This document shows, piece by piece, positions 1 through 7,520 of a DNA stretch of 45,234 nucleotides. This stretch comes from Azovibrio restrictus DSM 23866. GTDB lineage: Bacteria; Pseudomonadota; Gammaproteobacteria; Burkholderiales; Rhodocyclaceae. The notes under the pieces were generated by a model that did not search any database, was not told the origin of the DNA, and saw only the letters and a list, made by a program, of their open reading frames with translations. Every line of letters starts with the position of its first letter. Within the stretch, counting starts at the first letter, position 1. The DNA lies in contig NZ_KE386939.1 in assembly GCF_000429665.1 (NCBI RefSeq), forward strand, positions 1 through 45,234, read 5' to 3'. A program made the translations under genes and the position numbers.

Positions 1-330
1 AAGAGGCGTTTGGCTGGATCAAGACCGTGGGCGGCTTGCGGAAGACCCGCCACAAGGGCGTGGCCAAACTTGCCGGCCAGGCGCTTCTCTGCTTTGCCGC
101 CTACAACCTGACCCGGCTGCAAACCCTGCTGGCGCCGAGGATGAAATTGCTGCCCACATAGGGCGAGGTGCGCCCGCTGCCGGCCCGGTGGCGGGGAAAT
201 GGGGCCGAAAGCCCCGTGACAAAGGGCGAAAAGGCCCGAAAAACCGGGCCGTCGGGGCTGCCGCCCCGTAAAAAATCTCGGCAGGGAAAGAAAATCGGGA
301 ATCACGATGAGTTTCTCACCAGCCTGCTAG
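1..330 (+). mobile_element. IS5-family insertion sequence, right end only
   Basis: The window opens inside an insertion sequence. The last 52 codons of an IS5-type transposase are followed by about 165 bases of non-coding DNA. This ends near 311-326 in a sequence (gtttctcaccagcctg) that resembles the terminal inverted repeats of IS5-group elements, as I recall them. It is followed by CTAG at 327-330, the kind of 4-bp target IS5 elements duplicate. The left end lies outside the window, so neither the inverted-repeat pairing nor the duplication can be confirmed. Confidence 0.55.
3..161 (+). CDS. IS5-family transposase, C-terminal fragment
   Basis: Reading from base 3 gives 52 residues and a TAG stop. 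The stretch E-A-F-G-W-I-K-T-V-G-G-L-R-K-T-R-H-K-G followed by A-A-Y-N-L-T-R-L is the hallmark C-terminal end of IS5-type DDE transposases; the first Glu is the last residue of the DDE triad in the Y-(2)-R-(3)-E-like motif. The 5' part is cut by the window edge. Nothing suggests the gene is broken within the visible part. Its role is transposition of the element; it has no functional link to the downstream genes. Confidence 0.85.
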   Translation, partial: EAFGWIKTVGGLRKTRHKGVAKLAGQALLCFAAYNLTRLQTLLAPRMKLLPT

Positions 331-442
331 CATTACGGTCGAGAGGGACAGTCTGCAAGCTGCGCTTCTCGGTTCCCCTTCGGCTTCGCCGCCGGGCGGC
401 CCTTCAAGCTAGACGTTATGCAGCATTTCACGGAGGTAGCAA

Positions 443-826
443 TTGAGCCCCACTGATATTCGCGCACTTGTCGACCACTACATCGACGCTTACAACCGCA
501 AAGACATTGACGATATGCTCAAGGGCGTTCATCCGCAGGTAGAGTTCAAGAACATTTCTGCTGGGGTGGTGAACGCAAGCACAAATGGAGTCGCGGAACT
601 TAGAGCACTTGCGCAGCAGTCGTTATCGCTGTTCTCGGAACGGCATCAGGAAATTGAGTCCTTCGAGCTTCAAGATCATGTAGCGGTCGCCACTATCGCT
701 TTTCGTGCCGTCGTTGCTGCCGATCTGCCAAACGGCCTGAAAAAGGGGCAGGTTCTGAATTTCTCTGGCCGCTCCGAGTTCGAGTTCAAAAACGGTGCTA
801 TCTCCAAGATCACGGACATTAGTTGA
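443..826 (+). CDS. SnoaL / NTF2-like small protein
   Basis: This 127-residue protein has the layout of SnoaL-like, NTF2-fold proteins: an N-terminal helix with V-D-H-Y-I-D-A-Y-N-R-K-D, a V-E-F-K strand and a C-terminal F-S-G-R-S-E-F-E-F-K-N-G-A-I-S-K-I strand. The fold forms a small cone-shaped pocket used by isomerases, cyclases and many unknown proteins; no substrate can be inferred. The start is TTG at 443, chosen because GGAGG at 432-436 sits seven bases upstream. Base composition is clearly less GC-rich than the rest of the window. The gene begins only 22 bases after a GTTATGC box and stands alone next to an IS end, as integron cassette genes often do. Confidence 0.75.
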   Translation: MSPTDIRALVDHYIDAYNRKDIDDMLKGVHPQVEFKNISAGVVNASTNGVAELRALAQQSLSLFSERHQEIESFELQDHVAVATIAFRAVVAADLPNGLKKGQVLNFSGRSEFEFKNGAISKITDIS

Positions 827-1044
827 GTGTCCCCATGCTGCATAGCCCGGCGCTTAACCTTTCTCCCTTCTGTCACTGGGCGCTGCGCGATAAAGCCATG
901 CATCGTGGCGGGCGCTGAATACATTCAACTTCTACCTGGACAATCGCAGCCAGGGGGCGAGGCGAAGACTCTATTTCGCGTCCACCACGGCAAACCCAAA
1001 ACCTTCAGTGCTTACACCACTCGGCGGGGCACGATCCAGGAAGT

Positions 1045-1257
1045 CTATGCACCATTTCCTTTTCCGCTTTCAGTCTTAGATCCGGGAGTCTCGCGAAACA
1101 GGAAATTCAGCAGCAACAGCATGATAGGGACGCCAAGCACCACACCCCACGAAACGCTTTGTAGATCAAATACATATTTCAAGAGGGCTCCAACGAGAGC
1201 GGCTGTCAAAGCGCGAAGCACCATCCCGGCGGTGTTTTTGTTCGAATACCAGCGCAT
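1045..1257 (-). CDS. small two-helix membrane protein, unknown
   Basis: A 70-residue protein with two predicted membrane helices (about residues 11-30 and 35-54) and a polar C-terminal tail. AGAGGGA five bases before ATG at 1257 supports translation. I do not recognise a family. It lies on the opposite strand to the SnoaL gene with 218 bases between their 3' ends, and shares that gene's lower GC. It could be a cassette-type or other accessory gene; existence is plausible but not certain given the short length. Confidence 0.5.
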   Translation of the reverse strand: MRWYSNKNTAGMVLRALTAALVGALLKYVFDLQSVSWGVVLGVPIMLLLLNFLFRETPGSKTESGKGNGA

Positions 1258-1351
1258 GTTTTCCCTCTGTATCCAATGTCCGTAGGCGAGCTGCCCGAGT
1301 GAGGTTGTGACCTCCCAAGGGCGGAAGCCAGGGGCTGCTGACCAGGGAAGT

Positions 1352-1365
1352 CTCGGCGAACCGAG
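1352..1365 (-). terminator. stem-loop after the 94-residue membrane protein gene
   Basis: Read on the minus strand this is ctcgg-ttcg-ccgag, a 5-bp stem closed by a UUCG-type tetraloop, seven bases past the stop codon at 1373. No T-run follows, so intrinsic termination is doubtful. It could instead be an RNA-stabilising 3' hairpin. Confidence 0.3.
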
Positions 1366-1372
1366 GGCTTAG

Positions 1373-1657
1373 CTACAGGTCCGCCGGGTTTCCATCCTTG
1401 AGTGTTCTGCCGACCAGCCGCAGGGCGAGGGCGATGCTCCGGAACGGCAGTTCGATGATGATGTCCAGGATATCCCAGATGTACAGGCCCTCATCCTGGT
1501 GGCTGGGGCCGGGATTGAGGTAGTGGGTCAGCACGAAGCAGCCCACGGCCGTCAGCAGGACCACCAGGTTGAAGCCGGATACGAACAGGTCAAAGACCAG
1601 GTAGGCCCCCAGGCAGAACAGGGTAAGGGCGCCGAACCGGCGCAGGGCGTCAAGCAT
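1373..1657 (-). CDS. small membrane protein, unknown
   Basis: The 94-residue product starts at ATG 1657, supported by AGGAG about six bases upstream; an upstream in-frame ATG at 1750 lies inside the preceding gene and has no such site. Two hydrophobic segments (about residues 7-24 and 25-45) are followed by a soluble tail containing I-W-D-I-L-D-I-I-I-E-L-P-F-R. I do not recognise a family. It follows the 1723-2316 gene on the same strand with a gap of about 65 bases, so the two may be cotranscribed. Confidence 0.65.
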   Translation of the reverse strand: MLDALRRFGALTLFCLGAYLVFDLFVSGFNLVVLLTAVGCFVLTHYLNPGPSHQDEGLYIWDILDIIIELPFRSIALALRLVGRTLKDGNPADL

Positions 1658-1722
1658 GGGGACTCCTGGAAAGATGGACGGGCGGCCGGGTTTCACGGGG
1701 TACGGCTGGGCCAGGACGACCC

Positions 1723-2316
1723 TCAGCAGTGCTGAAGGATGTTTGTACATTTCCCCTCCGCCGGATCATGGAATACGTAAGCGGCTGCTTTGTCATGGAG
1801 ATAGCCGTCTACCGGGAGCTGCCCCAGGAACACCAGGGGGCCGCTGGGCCCAATCGGCCAAGCTGGAGCCTGCAGCCAGCGTGGTGGCTGCCGGATGTAG
1901 CGGAACGCGCTCAGGAGTGCGTCCTTCAGCCATTTCTTTTTCTCCCTGAGATTACTGTCCGGGGGAGCATTTAGCAGGAGCGAAGCCGCATAGCTCAGGT
2001 CCACATCCAGCCATTTCGGCTGGGCTGTACTCAATAGCGCCATAAGCTCGGTGGTACCGGCGGATATCTCGGCGTGGATGCCAAGGGTTAGCAGGAAATC
2101 GGACAGGGTGCTTTGGGCGTTGAGGATGTCCCCCGGATTCCGGTAATCCAGATTGATCAGGTAGTGGTAGAGCGTAGGCCAATGGGCGTGTCTGGGGGCT
2201 TGCTGCTCGCTCAGGAGCTGCTCCAGGGCTGCATCCTGATAGAGCTTTTCTTCGAATGCGCTGATGTCCAGGCGACCTTCGGTGAAATCGGCAAGTAGCT
2301 GTAGCAGTGGGTTCAT
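1723..2316 (-). CDS. unknown soluble protein, immunity-like
   Basis: A 197-residue protein from ATG 2316; the upstream in-frame ATG at 2388 overlaps the end of the preceding gene, so I chose the inner start, though neither has a strong ribosome site. The N-terminal half is helical and acidic (L-L-A-D-F-T-E-G-R-L-D). The C-terminal part has W-P-I-G-P-S-G-P-L-V-F-L-G-Q-L-P and A-A-A-Y-V-F-H, which faintly recalls DUF1963/YwqG-type proteins, a family often found as immunity proteins. No toxin gene is adjacent, so this is only a resemblance. Its 3' neighbour is the small membrane protein; its 5' neighbour is a secreted protein 53 bases away. Confidence 0.6.
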   Translation of the reverse strand: MNPLLQLLADFTEGRLDISAFEEKLYQDAALEQLLSEQQAPRHAHWPTLYHYLINLDYRNPGDILNAQSTLSDFLLTLGIHAEISAGTTELMALLSTAQPKWLDVDLSYAASLLLNAPPDSNLREKKKWLKDALLSAFRYIRQPPRWLQAPAWPIGPSGPLVFLGQLPVDGYLHDKAAAYVFHDPAEGKCTNILQHC

Positions 2317-2369
2317 GGCTGTGTCGCTCGACGGGGACAGTGATGACGAAGGGCTGGAGCAGGTGGCCG

Positions 2370-2822
2370 TCACGGCACATCGATGCATTCCAGGCTGGCC
2401 GGCAGGATGTGGCGGTTGGCGCTGTCGTACTGGAAGTGCAGGGAGCGTTGCCAGCTTTCTTCGCCATGGCCTTCCCCGAACATCCAGGTGCAGGTCTTGA
2501 TGGGGTTGCCTGTGCAGGAAAAGCTGCTGTAGGACTGAGCCCGGGGATTGAGGGACCAGAGCAGATGGCTGGCGATGACGTGTTCCACCCGGGTGGGTGG
2601 AAGCCGCGCTGTTTCCTCATCCATGTACGGGCCGGCGGCTTCGCAGTGCACCTGGTCCTGGGGAATGGGCAGCCGGGCAGCCTGCACCAGGGCCTGCAGG
2701 ATGGGCCCGGCTTCAGCTTCCGTGGGCTCGTGGGGCTGCGGTTGGGCCAGGTGATGGCCCCCCAGGCCGCCCAGCAGGAAGGCGGTGCTGGCGGCGAGGA
2801 GGACGGCGGTGCCTTGTTTCAT
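2370..2822 (-). CDS. secreted or membrane-anchored protein, unknown
   Basis: A 150-residue protein from ATG 2822. The first 28 residues form a signal peptide or signal anchor (M-K-Q-G then a hydrophobic run A-V-L-L-A-A-S-T-A-F-L-L-G-G). The rest is a periplasmic domain with four cysteines (C-E-A-A, S-C-T-G-N-P-I-K-T-C-T-W, L-E-C-I), enough for two disulfides. I do not recognise the family. It lies 91 bases downstream of the ureidoglycolate lyase stop, same strand, and 53 bases upstream of the immunity-like gene. A longer reading frame starting at 2933 exists, but it overlaps the lyase and would bury the signal peptide. Confidence 0.6.
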   Translation of the reverse strand: MKQGTAVLLAASTAFLLGGLGGHHLAQPQPHEPTEAEAGPILQALVQAARLPIPQDQVHCEAAGPYMDEETARLPPTRVEHVIASHLLWSLNPRAQSYSSFSCTGNPIKTCTWMFGEGHGEESWQRSLHFQYDSANRHILPASLECIDVP

Positions 2823-2913
2823 GAATCTTCCGGTGGCGGGGGAGGGGGCCAGAAATACCGGAATGTCATGGATGTGGCAAGGGGGATGCCGGTGTTCCCG
2901 GAATCCGGTCGGC

Positions 2914-3429
2914 TCAAGCCCTTCCGGCGGCAATGGCGCAGGGTTGGTCCAGGGCCCTTTCTTCGCAGTTGTTGCCGGGGCCTTCCCGGTCGATGACGAG
3001 GAAGTCGCTGGGACCTTCCAGGGCCAGGAGGGGGTGGTGCCAGGTGCCCGGGTTGAAATTCACGCCCTGACCGGGGGCCGCCAGAAAAAGCTGCAGGCTG
3101 GCGGCGCGCAACTCCTCGCCGGGAGCGGCCACCAGGACCAGATAGGGGCGGCCGGACAGGGGCATGAAGGCCTGGCTGGCCAGGGGGTGGCGCTCCATCA
3201 GGGTGACCAGCAGGGGAAGCTGCCGGGGCTCGGCCTGGAAGATGGAGACCAGGACCCGCCCCTCCGGACCCGGTTCGATGCGGGCCAGGTCGTGGAAGCG
3301 GCGGGCGGTGCCGCCATTGATCTCCAGGACCCGACGGGCCGCGCCCGGTTCGATCACCTGCCCGTAGGGCGCGAAGGCGGCGGCTTCCAGGGGCCGGGGG
3401 GAGAGCAGCAGGGGCGCCGGACCGTTCAT
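2914..3429 (-). CDS. allA: ureidoglycolate lyase
   Basis: This 171-residue protein belongs to the AllA family, which splits (S)-ureidoglycolate into glyoxylate and urea, the last step of allantoin use. Family features seen: near the N-terminus A-F-A-P-Y-G-Q-V-I, a cupin-like core with H-P-L-A-S-Q-A-F-M-P-L, and G-V-N-F-N-P-G-T-W-H-H-P-L-L-A-L with its conserved His pair, then D-F-L-V-I-D-R. Length matches the family (about 160-170). ATG at 3429 overlaps the allantoicase stop (ATGA), so the two are translationally coupled. Allantoicase makes exactly this enzyme's substrate, which supports the call. It is the last gene of the seven-gene minus-strand operon. Confidence 0.93.
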   Translation of the reverse strand: MNGPAPLLLSPRPLEAAAFAPYGQVIEPGAARRVLEINGGTARRFHDLARIEPGPEGRVLVSIFQAEPRQLPLLVTLMERHPLASQAFMPLSGRPYLVLVAAPGEELRAASLQLFLAAPGQGVNFNPGTWHHPLLALEGPSDFLVIDREGPGNNCEERALDQPCAIAAGRA

Positions 3430-4451
3430 GCAGCCACCTTGCCCCACAGGCGCAGGCGGGAGACGCCTCCGTCCGGCAGGATGTTGAAGCGCACATGGGT
3501 CACGGGTCCCAGAGCGGCCAGGCCGTCGAAACGCTGGATGCAGTCCATGGCCAGGGGCTGTTCTCCCATGAGGATGGGCCAGAACATGCTTTGGGCGACG
3601 ATGGAGCCCTCGGTGGCACCCTCCACACGGGCGGCCTGGAGGGAGCAGCGATCCGGGAAATTGCCCTTGAAATGGGCGGTATCCACTTCCACCGCCTCGA
3701 TGATTCCCGGCGCTCCCAGGGCCAGGATGCACCAGTCGTGCCCCGGCTCCCGGCGGCGGCGGGTTTCCCAGCCGTCGCCCATGTCCACGCCCCGGCCGGG
3801 CAGGATCAGGTTGGCGGCGGCGCCGAAGTGGGCGTCGTTCCAGGCCAGGGCCCGGCCGCCGTTTTCCAGGGCCACCAGATCGTAGGTCTGGGCCGGATCG
3901 GCCAACGCGCCCAGGGGCCGGCCGTACACCCGCAGGCGGGCGATGCCGCCATCCGGGTAGATGTGCAGGCGCAGGTGGGTCCAGCCCTGCCGGCCGGCGG
4001 CCAGGGCGGGCAGCAGGTGGTGCCGGTTGCCCTGGAGGTCGGTGGCCGGCAGCAGAGGGGTCCAGGCGGCCTGCTCCAGGGCGGCCGGATCATCGCTGGC
4101 CGCATCCGTGGCCTCGATGGCGATGGCCGGCGCATAGTTGCCGGTGAAATGGCTGGTATCCACGTCGAAACCCAGGATTTCCCCCCGGCGTCCCAGGCGG
4201 ATCAGGCTCCAGTCGTGGCCGGCCACCCGCTTGCGGCGGGTTTCCCAGCCGTCCATCCATTTGCCGTTGGCGTCGTAGCGGCCGGGGATGAAGCGGGCGG
4301 GGGCCGGGTCCAGCAGGCGCTCCAGGGGCGCAAAGAACTGGTCCGAGGCGGCCAGGGCCCGGGCCCCGAGCCGGGGGTCGGCGAGATTGGTGGCCTGCCG
4401 GGCCCAGTCGGGCAGTTCGGCGGGCGGGGCGATGATGATGTTCTGCTGCAT
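3426..4451 (-). CDS. alc: allantoicase
   Basis: This 341-residue enzyme hydrolyses allantoate to ureidoglycolate and urea. It shows the tandem allantoicase repeat: D-G-W-E-T-R-R-K-R-V-A-G-H-D-W with V-D-T-S-H-F-T-G-N-Y in the first half, and D-G-W-E-T-R-R-R-R-E-P-G-H-D-W with V-D-T-A-H-F-K-G-N-F in the second. A jelly-roll end motif (P-D-G-G-x-x-R-L-R) closes each half. Length is typical of bacterial allantoicases. ATG 4451 is preceded by AGGA; upstream in-frame codons run into the 130-base gap after the ABC ATPase gene. The hairpin ccggcacgggcgtgccgg lies in that gap (around 4470-4490). Its 3' end overlaps allA by four bases. Confidence 0.95.
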   Translation of the reverse strand: MQQNIIIAPPAELPDWARQATNLADPRLGARALAASDQFFAPLERLLDPAPARFIPGRYDANGKWMDGWETRRKRVAGHDWSLIRLGRRGEILGFDVDTSHFTGNYAPAIAIEATDAASDDPAALEQAAWTPLLPATDLQGNRHHLLPALAAGRQGWTHLRLHIYPDGGIARLRVYGRPLGALADPAQTYDLVALENGGRALAWNDAHFGAAANLILPGRGVDMGDGWETRRRREPGHDWCILALGAPGIIEAVEVDTAHFKGNFPDRCSLQAARVEGATEGSIVAQSMFWPILMGEQPLAMDCIQRFDGLAALGPVTHVRFNILPDGGVSRLRLWGKVAA

Positions 4452-4581
4452 GTCGAAATCCTGTCGCTGGCCGGCACGGGCGTGCCGGCGAAAAAACTGT
4501 CTGCAAAGGTAATGGCCTGAGGGGCACCTGCCAACCCGGCCAGCCGAATAAGCGCTATTCAGATCCCTGATAGTTCCGGTC

Positions 4582-5319
4582 TCACATGACGCTGCTGATG
4601 AAGCTGGCCAGTTCCGGCGTCCGGGGCTGGGCGAACAGTTCCCTGGGGTCTCCGTATTCATGCACCAGGCCCTGGTACATGAACACCAGCTTGTCGCCCA
4701 CTTCCCGGGCAAAGCGCATTTCGTGGGTGACCATGATCAGGGTCATGCCCTCGGCGGCCAGCTGTTTCACCACTGCCAGGACTTCATTGACCAGTTCCGG
4801 GTCCAGGGCCGAGGTGATCTCGTCGCAGAGCAGCACCCGGGGCGACATGGCCAGGGCCCGGGCGATGGCCACCCGCTGCTGCTGACCACCGGAAAGCTGG
4901 TCCGGATAGGCGTCAAACTTGTCCTGCAGGCCCACCTTGAGGAGCATGGCCTTGGCCGTGTCCCGGGCGCTTTCCTGGTCCATGCCCTGGACCACCGTGG
5001 TGGCCAGCATGATGTTCTCGCCGGCGCTCAGGTGGGGGAACAGGTTGAACTGCTGGAATACCATGCCCACCTTGAGGCGCAGGGAACGGAGCTGTTCGGC
5101 GCTGTCCTGGTGCGCTTTCAGGGCCGTGCCATCCACCTCAATCTCCCCGGCGTCTATGCTTTCCAGCCCGTTCAGGGTGCGCAGCAGGGTGCTTTTGCCG
5201 GAGCCGCTGCGGCCGATGATGGCGACCACTTCGCCGGGTTCGACGGCCAGGTCTATGCCCTTCAGCACATGGTTGCTGCCGAAATGCTTGTGTACGCCGC
5301 GGATATCAACGAGAGACAT
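4582..5319 (-). CDS. polar amino acid-type ABC transporter, ATP-binding protein
   Basis: A 245-residue ABC ATPase of the GlnQ/HisP class, the cytoplasmic motor of the import system encoded just upstream. Walker A is G-R-S-G-S-G-K-S-T at residues 36-44, the Q-loop sits in V-F-Q-Q-F-N-L-F-P-H, the signature is L-S-G-G-Q-Q-Q-R, and Walker B is V-L-L-C-D-E-I-T-S-A-L-D; the H-loop His is in V-T-H-E-M. All catalytic motifs are intact. AAGGAAG precedes ATG 5319, and the start overlaps the end of the permease gene by 14 bases. The substrate cannot be read from the ATPase; the operon context with alc and allA suggests a ureide. Confidence 0.93.
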   Translation of the reverse strand: MSLVDIRGVHKHFGSNHVLKGIDLAVEPGEVVAIIGRSGSGKSTLLRTLNGLESIDAGEIEVDGTALKAHQDSAEQLRSLRLKVGMVFQQFNLFPHLSAGENIMLATTVVQGMDQESARDTAKAMLLKVGLQDKFDAYPDQLSGGQQQRVAIARALAMSPRVLLCDEITSALDPELVNEVLAVVKQLAAEGMTLIMVTHEMRFAREVGDKLVFMYQGLVHEYGDPRELFAQPRTPELASFISSVM

Positions 5320-5959
5320 GGAGCTTCCTTTCCAGGTATTGCGCGTAGAGGGAGAGGGGATAGCAGAGGAGGAAATAGCTGGCCGCCACCAGGCCGTAGA
5401 TCAGGAAGGGCTGGAAAGTGGCATTGGCCAGCATGGAGCCGGTTTTGGTGAGTTCGATGAAGCCGATGATGGAGGCCACGGCCGTGCCCTTGATCACCTG
5501 TACCGAGAAACCCACGGTGGGGGCGATGGCCAGGCGCAGGGCCTGGGGCAGGATCACGTGGCGCATCTGTTCCAGGTAGCTCATGGCCAGGCTGGAGGAG
5601 GCTTCCCACTGGCCCCGGGGCACGGCTTCGACGCAGCCGCGCCAGATTTCCGCCAGATAGGCGCTGGAAAACAGGGTGAGGCCCACGGCGGCCGCCAGCC
5701 AGGGGGAAACCTCCAGCCCCGCAAGGGAAAGGCCGAAGAAGATCAGGAACAGCTGCATCAGCAGCGGGGTGCCCTGGAACACCTCGATGTAGACCCGGGT
5801 GGCCTGGCGCAGCAGGCGGGAGCGGGACATCCGGGCAAACAGGATCAATAGCCCCGTGGCGCCGCCGAAGAGGAAGGCCAGGGCAGACAGGGCCACGGTC
5901 CACTTGGCGCCATCCGCCAGGCTTTGCAGCAGGGCCCAGAGGGAGAATTCGACGGTCAT
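5306..5959 (-). CDS. polar amino acid-type ABC transporter, permease 2
   Basis: A 217-residue inner-membrane permease of the HisM/GlnP type with about five membrane helices. The EAA loop that docks on the ATPase is seen as E-A-S-S-S-L-A-M-S-Y-L-E-Q-M-R-H-V-I-L-P-Q-A. The N-terminal T-V-A-L-S-A-L-A-F and E-V-F-Q-G-T-P-L-L-M-Q-L motifs are typical of the family. GGAGG precedes ATG 5959, whose first base is shared with the stop codon of the upstream permease, so the two permeases are coupled and probably form a heterodimer. Confidence 0.92.
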   Translation of the reverse strand: MTVEFSLWALLQSLADGAKWTVALSALAFLFGGATGLLILFARMSRSRLLRQATRVYIEVFQGTPLLMQLFLIFFGLSLAGLEVSPWLAAAVGLTLFSSAYLAEIWRGCVEAVPRGQWEASSSLAMSYLEQMRHVILPQALRLAIAPTVGFSVQVIKGTAVASIIGFIELTKTGSMLANATFQPFLIYGLVAASYFLLCYPLSLYAQYLERKLHVSR

Positions 5960-6645
5960 CAGCGCACCTCCGGGGAGCAGGGGCGGCGGGGCGCCACGAA
6001 GCGGCGTCCCACCCAGTTGAGCAGCTGGCGGGTGAGCAGGGCCAGCAGGAAGTAGAGGAAGGTGACCACCAGGTAGGTTTCAAAGGCGCGGAAGTTCCGG
6101 GACTGGATGAAGTTGGCGGCAAAGGTCAGGTCTTCCGTGGCGATCTGGGAGCAGACCGCAGAGCCCAGCATGACGATGATCACCTGGCTGCTCAGGGCCG
6201 GCCAGACCCGCTGCAAGGAGGGGCGCAGCACCACATGACGGAAGGTCTGCCAGCGGTTCATGGCCAGGGACTGGGCTGCCTCGATCTGGCCCCGGGGCGT
6301 GGCTTCGATGCCGGCCCGGATGATTTCCGTGGTGTAGGCTCCCAGGTTCACCACCATGGTCAGGATGCTGGCCTGCCATTCGTTGATCTGCACCCCCAGG
6401 GAGGGCAGGCCGAAAAAGATGAACAGCAGCTGGACCAGGAAGGGGGTGTTGCGGATCACCTCCACGTACAGGCGGAAGGCCCAGTCCAGGGGATGAATCC
6501 GCCAGGCCCGGACCACGCCCCCCAGGGTGCCCAGGGCGCCACCGAGGAGCGCCCCCACCAGGGTCAGGCCCAGGGTCACCCCGGCGCCCGTGACGAGGGC
6601 GTCGGTGTAATCGAAGACGGCGGGAAAATCGAATTGATAAGCCAT
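5959..6645 (-). CDS. polar amino acid-type ABC transporter, permease 1
   Basis: A 228-residue permease, partner of the next gene. It has the same plan: first helices with G-A-G-V-T-L-G-L-T-L-V-G-A-L, then E-V-I-R-N-T-P-F-L-V-Q-L, and the EAA loop G-Q-I-E-A-A-Q-S-L-A-M-N-R-W-Q-T-F-R-H-V-V-L. AGGAG lies nine bases before ATG 6645. It follows the binding-protein gene with a 50-base gap that contains a GC-rich inverted segment (cccccggcctggccggggg region, 6667-6685), a possible mRNA-stability hairpin that would let the binding protein be made in excess. Confidence 0.92.
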   Translation of the reverse strand: MAYQFDFPAVFDYTDALVTGAGVTLGLTLVGALLGGALGTLGGVVRAWRIHPLDWAFRLYVEVIRNTPFLVQLLFIFFGLPSLGVQINEWQASILTMVVNLGAYTTEIIRAGIEATPRGQIEAAQSLAMNRWQTFRHVVLRPSLQRVWPALSSQVIIVMLGSAVCSQIATEDLTFAANFIQSRNFRAFETYLVVTFLYFLLALLTRQLLNWVGRRFVAPRRPCSPEVR

Positions 6646-6666
6646 GGCTGGCCTCTCCTGCTGGGG

Positions 6667-6685
6667 CCCCCGGCCTGGCCGGGGG
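6667..6685 (-). promoter_or_regulatory. intercistronic stem-loop after binding-protein gene
   Basis: The bases cccccggcctggccggggg form an almost perfect inverted repeat (cccccggcc / ggccggggg around a single T) in the gap between the periplasmic binding-protein gene and the first permease gene. Such hairpins commonly protect the upstream message from 3' decay so that binding protein exceeds permease. No T-run follows on the minus strand, so it is unlikely to be a strong terminator. Confidence 0.45.
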
Positions 6686-6695
6686 CGGGTCGGAA

Positions 6696-7496
6696 TCAGA
6701 GGTTCTTGGGCAGCGGGCTTTGCAGCCAGCGCAGGGAAAACTCGTTGAGCCGGCCATCCGCCTTGGCCTTGGCCACGATCTCGTTCATCTTCGCCAGCAG
6801 GGCCGGTTCACCCTTGGCCACGCCGATGTAGCAGGGGGTGTCTTCCACCGGGAACTTGGCCGACAGGCGGCGCAGCTTGGTCATGGCATTCACCGAGTTG
6901 GCGACGATGTTGCCCAGGGTCACCAGCTGCACCTGGCCGGTGAGGTAGGAGGAAATGGTGGCGTTGTTGTCCTCGTAGCGCTTGATGATGGTGCCGGCGG
7001 GGGCCAGCTTGGTGAGGGAAAGGTCCTCGGTGGAACCTCGGGTGACGCCTACCACCTTGCCGGTCAGATCCGCCGGTCCGGCGATCTTCGCGTCCTCGGG
7101 ACCGAAGACGCTCTTCACGAAGGGCACGTAGGGGGCGGAAAAGTCGATGACCTTGGCCCGCTCGGCGTTCTTGCCCAGGCTGGAAATCACCAGGTCAGCC
7201 TTGCCGGTGGTCAGGTAGGGAATGCGGTTGGTGCTGGTGACCGGGATCAGTTCCACCTTCACGCCCAGCTCCTGGCCCACCAGGTTGGCCATGTCGATGT
7301 CGTAGCCACGCAGCTTCAGGTCGGGCCCCAGGGAGCCGAAGGGAGGAAAGTCCTGGGGAATGGCGATCCGGACCACGCCATTCTTGTGGATGTTGTCCAG
7401 CACATCGGCACGGGCGACCAGGGGCTGGGACAGGACGGCACCGGCCATGAGGCCGAAGGCAAGTTGCTGCAGGAAGGAACGGCGAGGGGTTTTCAT
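6696..7496 (-). CDS. periplasmic substrate-binding protein of amino acid-type ABC importer
   Basis: A 266-residue family-3 solute-binding protein. The leader has R-R-S-F-L-Q-Q, close to a twin-arginine motif, then a hydrophobic stretch and V-A-R-A cleavage site near residue 30. The mature part begins D-V-L-D-N-I-H-K-N-G-V-V-R-I-A-I and contains F-P-P-F-G-S, G-Y-D-I-D-M-A-N, T-S-T-N-R-I-P-Y-L, and D-F-S-A-P-Y, all typical of GlnH/HisJ-like proteins. AGGAG precedes ATG 7496. It is the second gene of the operon, 24 bases after gntR. The ligand is unknown; an acidic ureide such as allantoate fits both the family (amino-acid-like ligands) and the downstream enzymes. Confidence 0.92.
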   Translation of the reverse strand: MKTPRRSFLQQLAFGLMAGAVLSQPLVARADVLDNIHKNGVVRIAIPQDFPPFGSLGPDLKLRGYDIDMANLVGQELGVKVELIPVTSTNRIPYLTTGKADLVISSLGKNAERAKVIDFSAPYVPFVKSVFGPEDAKIAGPADLTGKVVGVTRGSTEDLSLTKLAPAGTIIKRYEDNNATISSYLTGQVQLVTLGNIVANSVNAMTKLRRLSAKFPVEDTPCYIGVAKGEPALLAKMNEIVAKAKADGRLNEFSLRWLQSPLPKNL

Positions 7497-7520
7497 GATG
7501 ACTCCTGGGGTTGGGGTAGG

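Noticed and set aside
4470..4495. The hairpin ccggcacgggcgtgccgg before alc as a terminator
   Set aside because: On the minus strand the T-run lies before, not after, the hairpin, so it does not have intrinsic-terminator polarity; it may only affect RNA stability.
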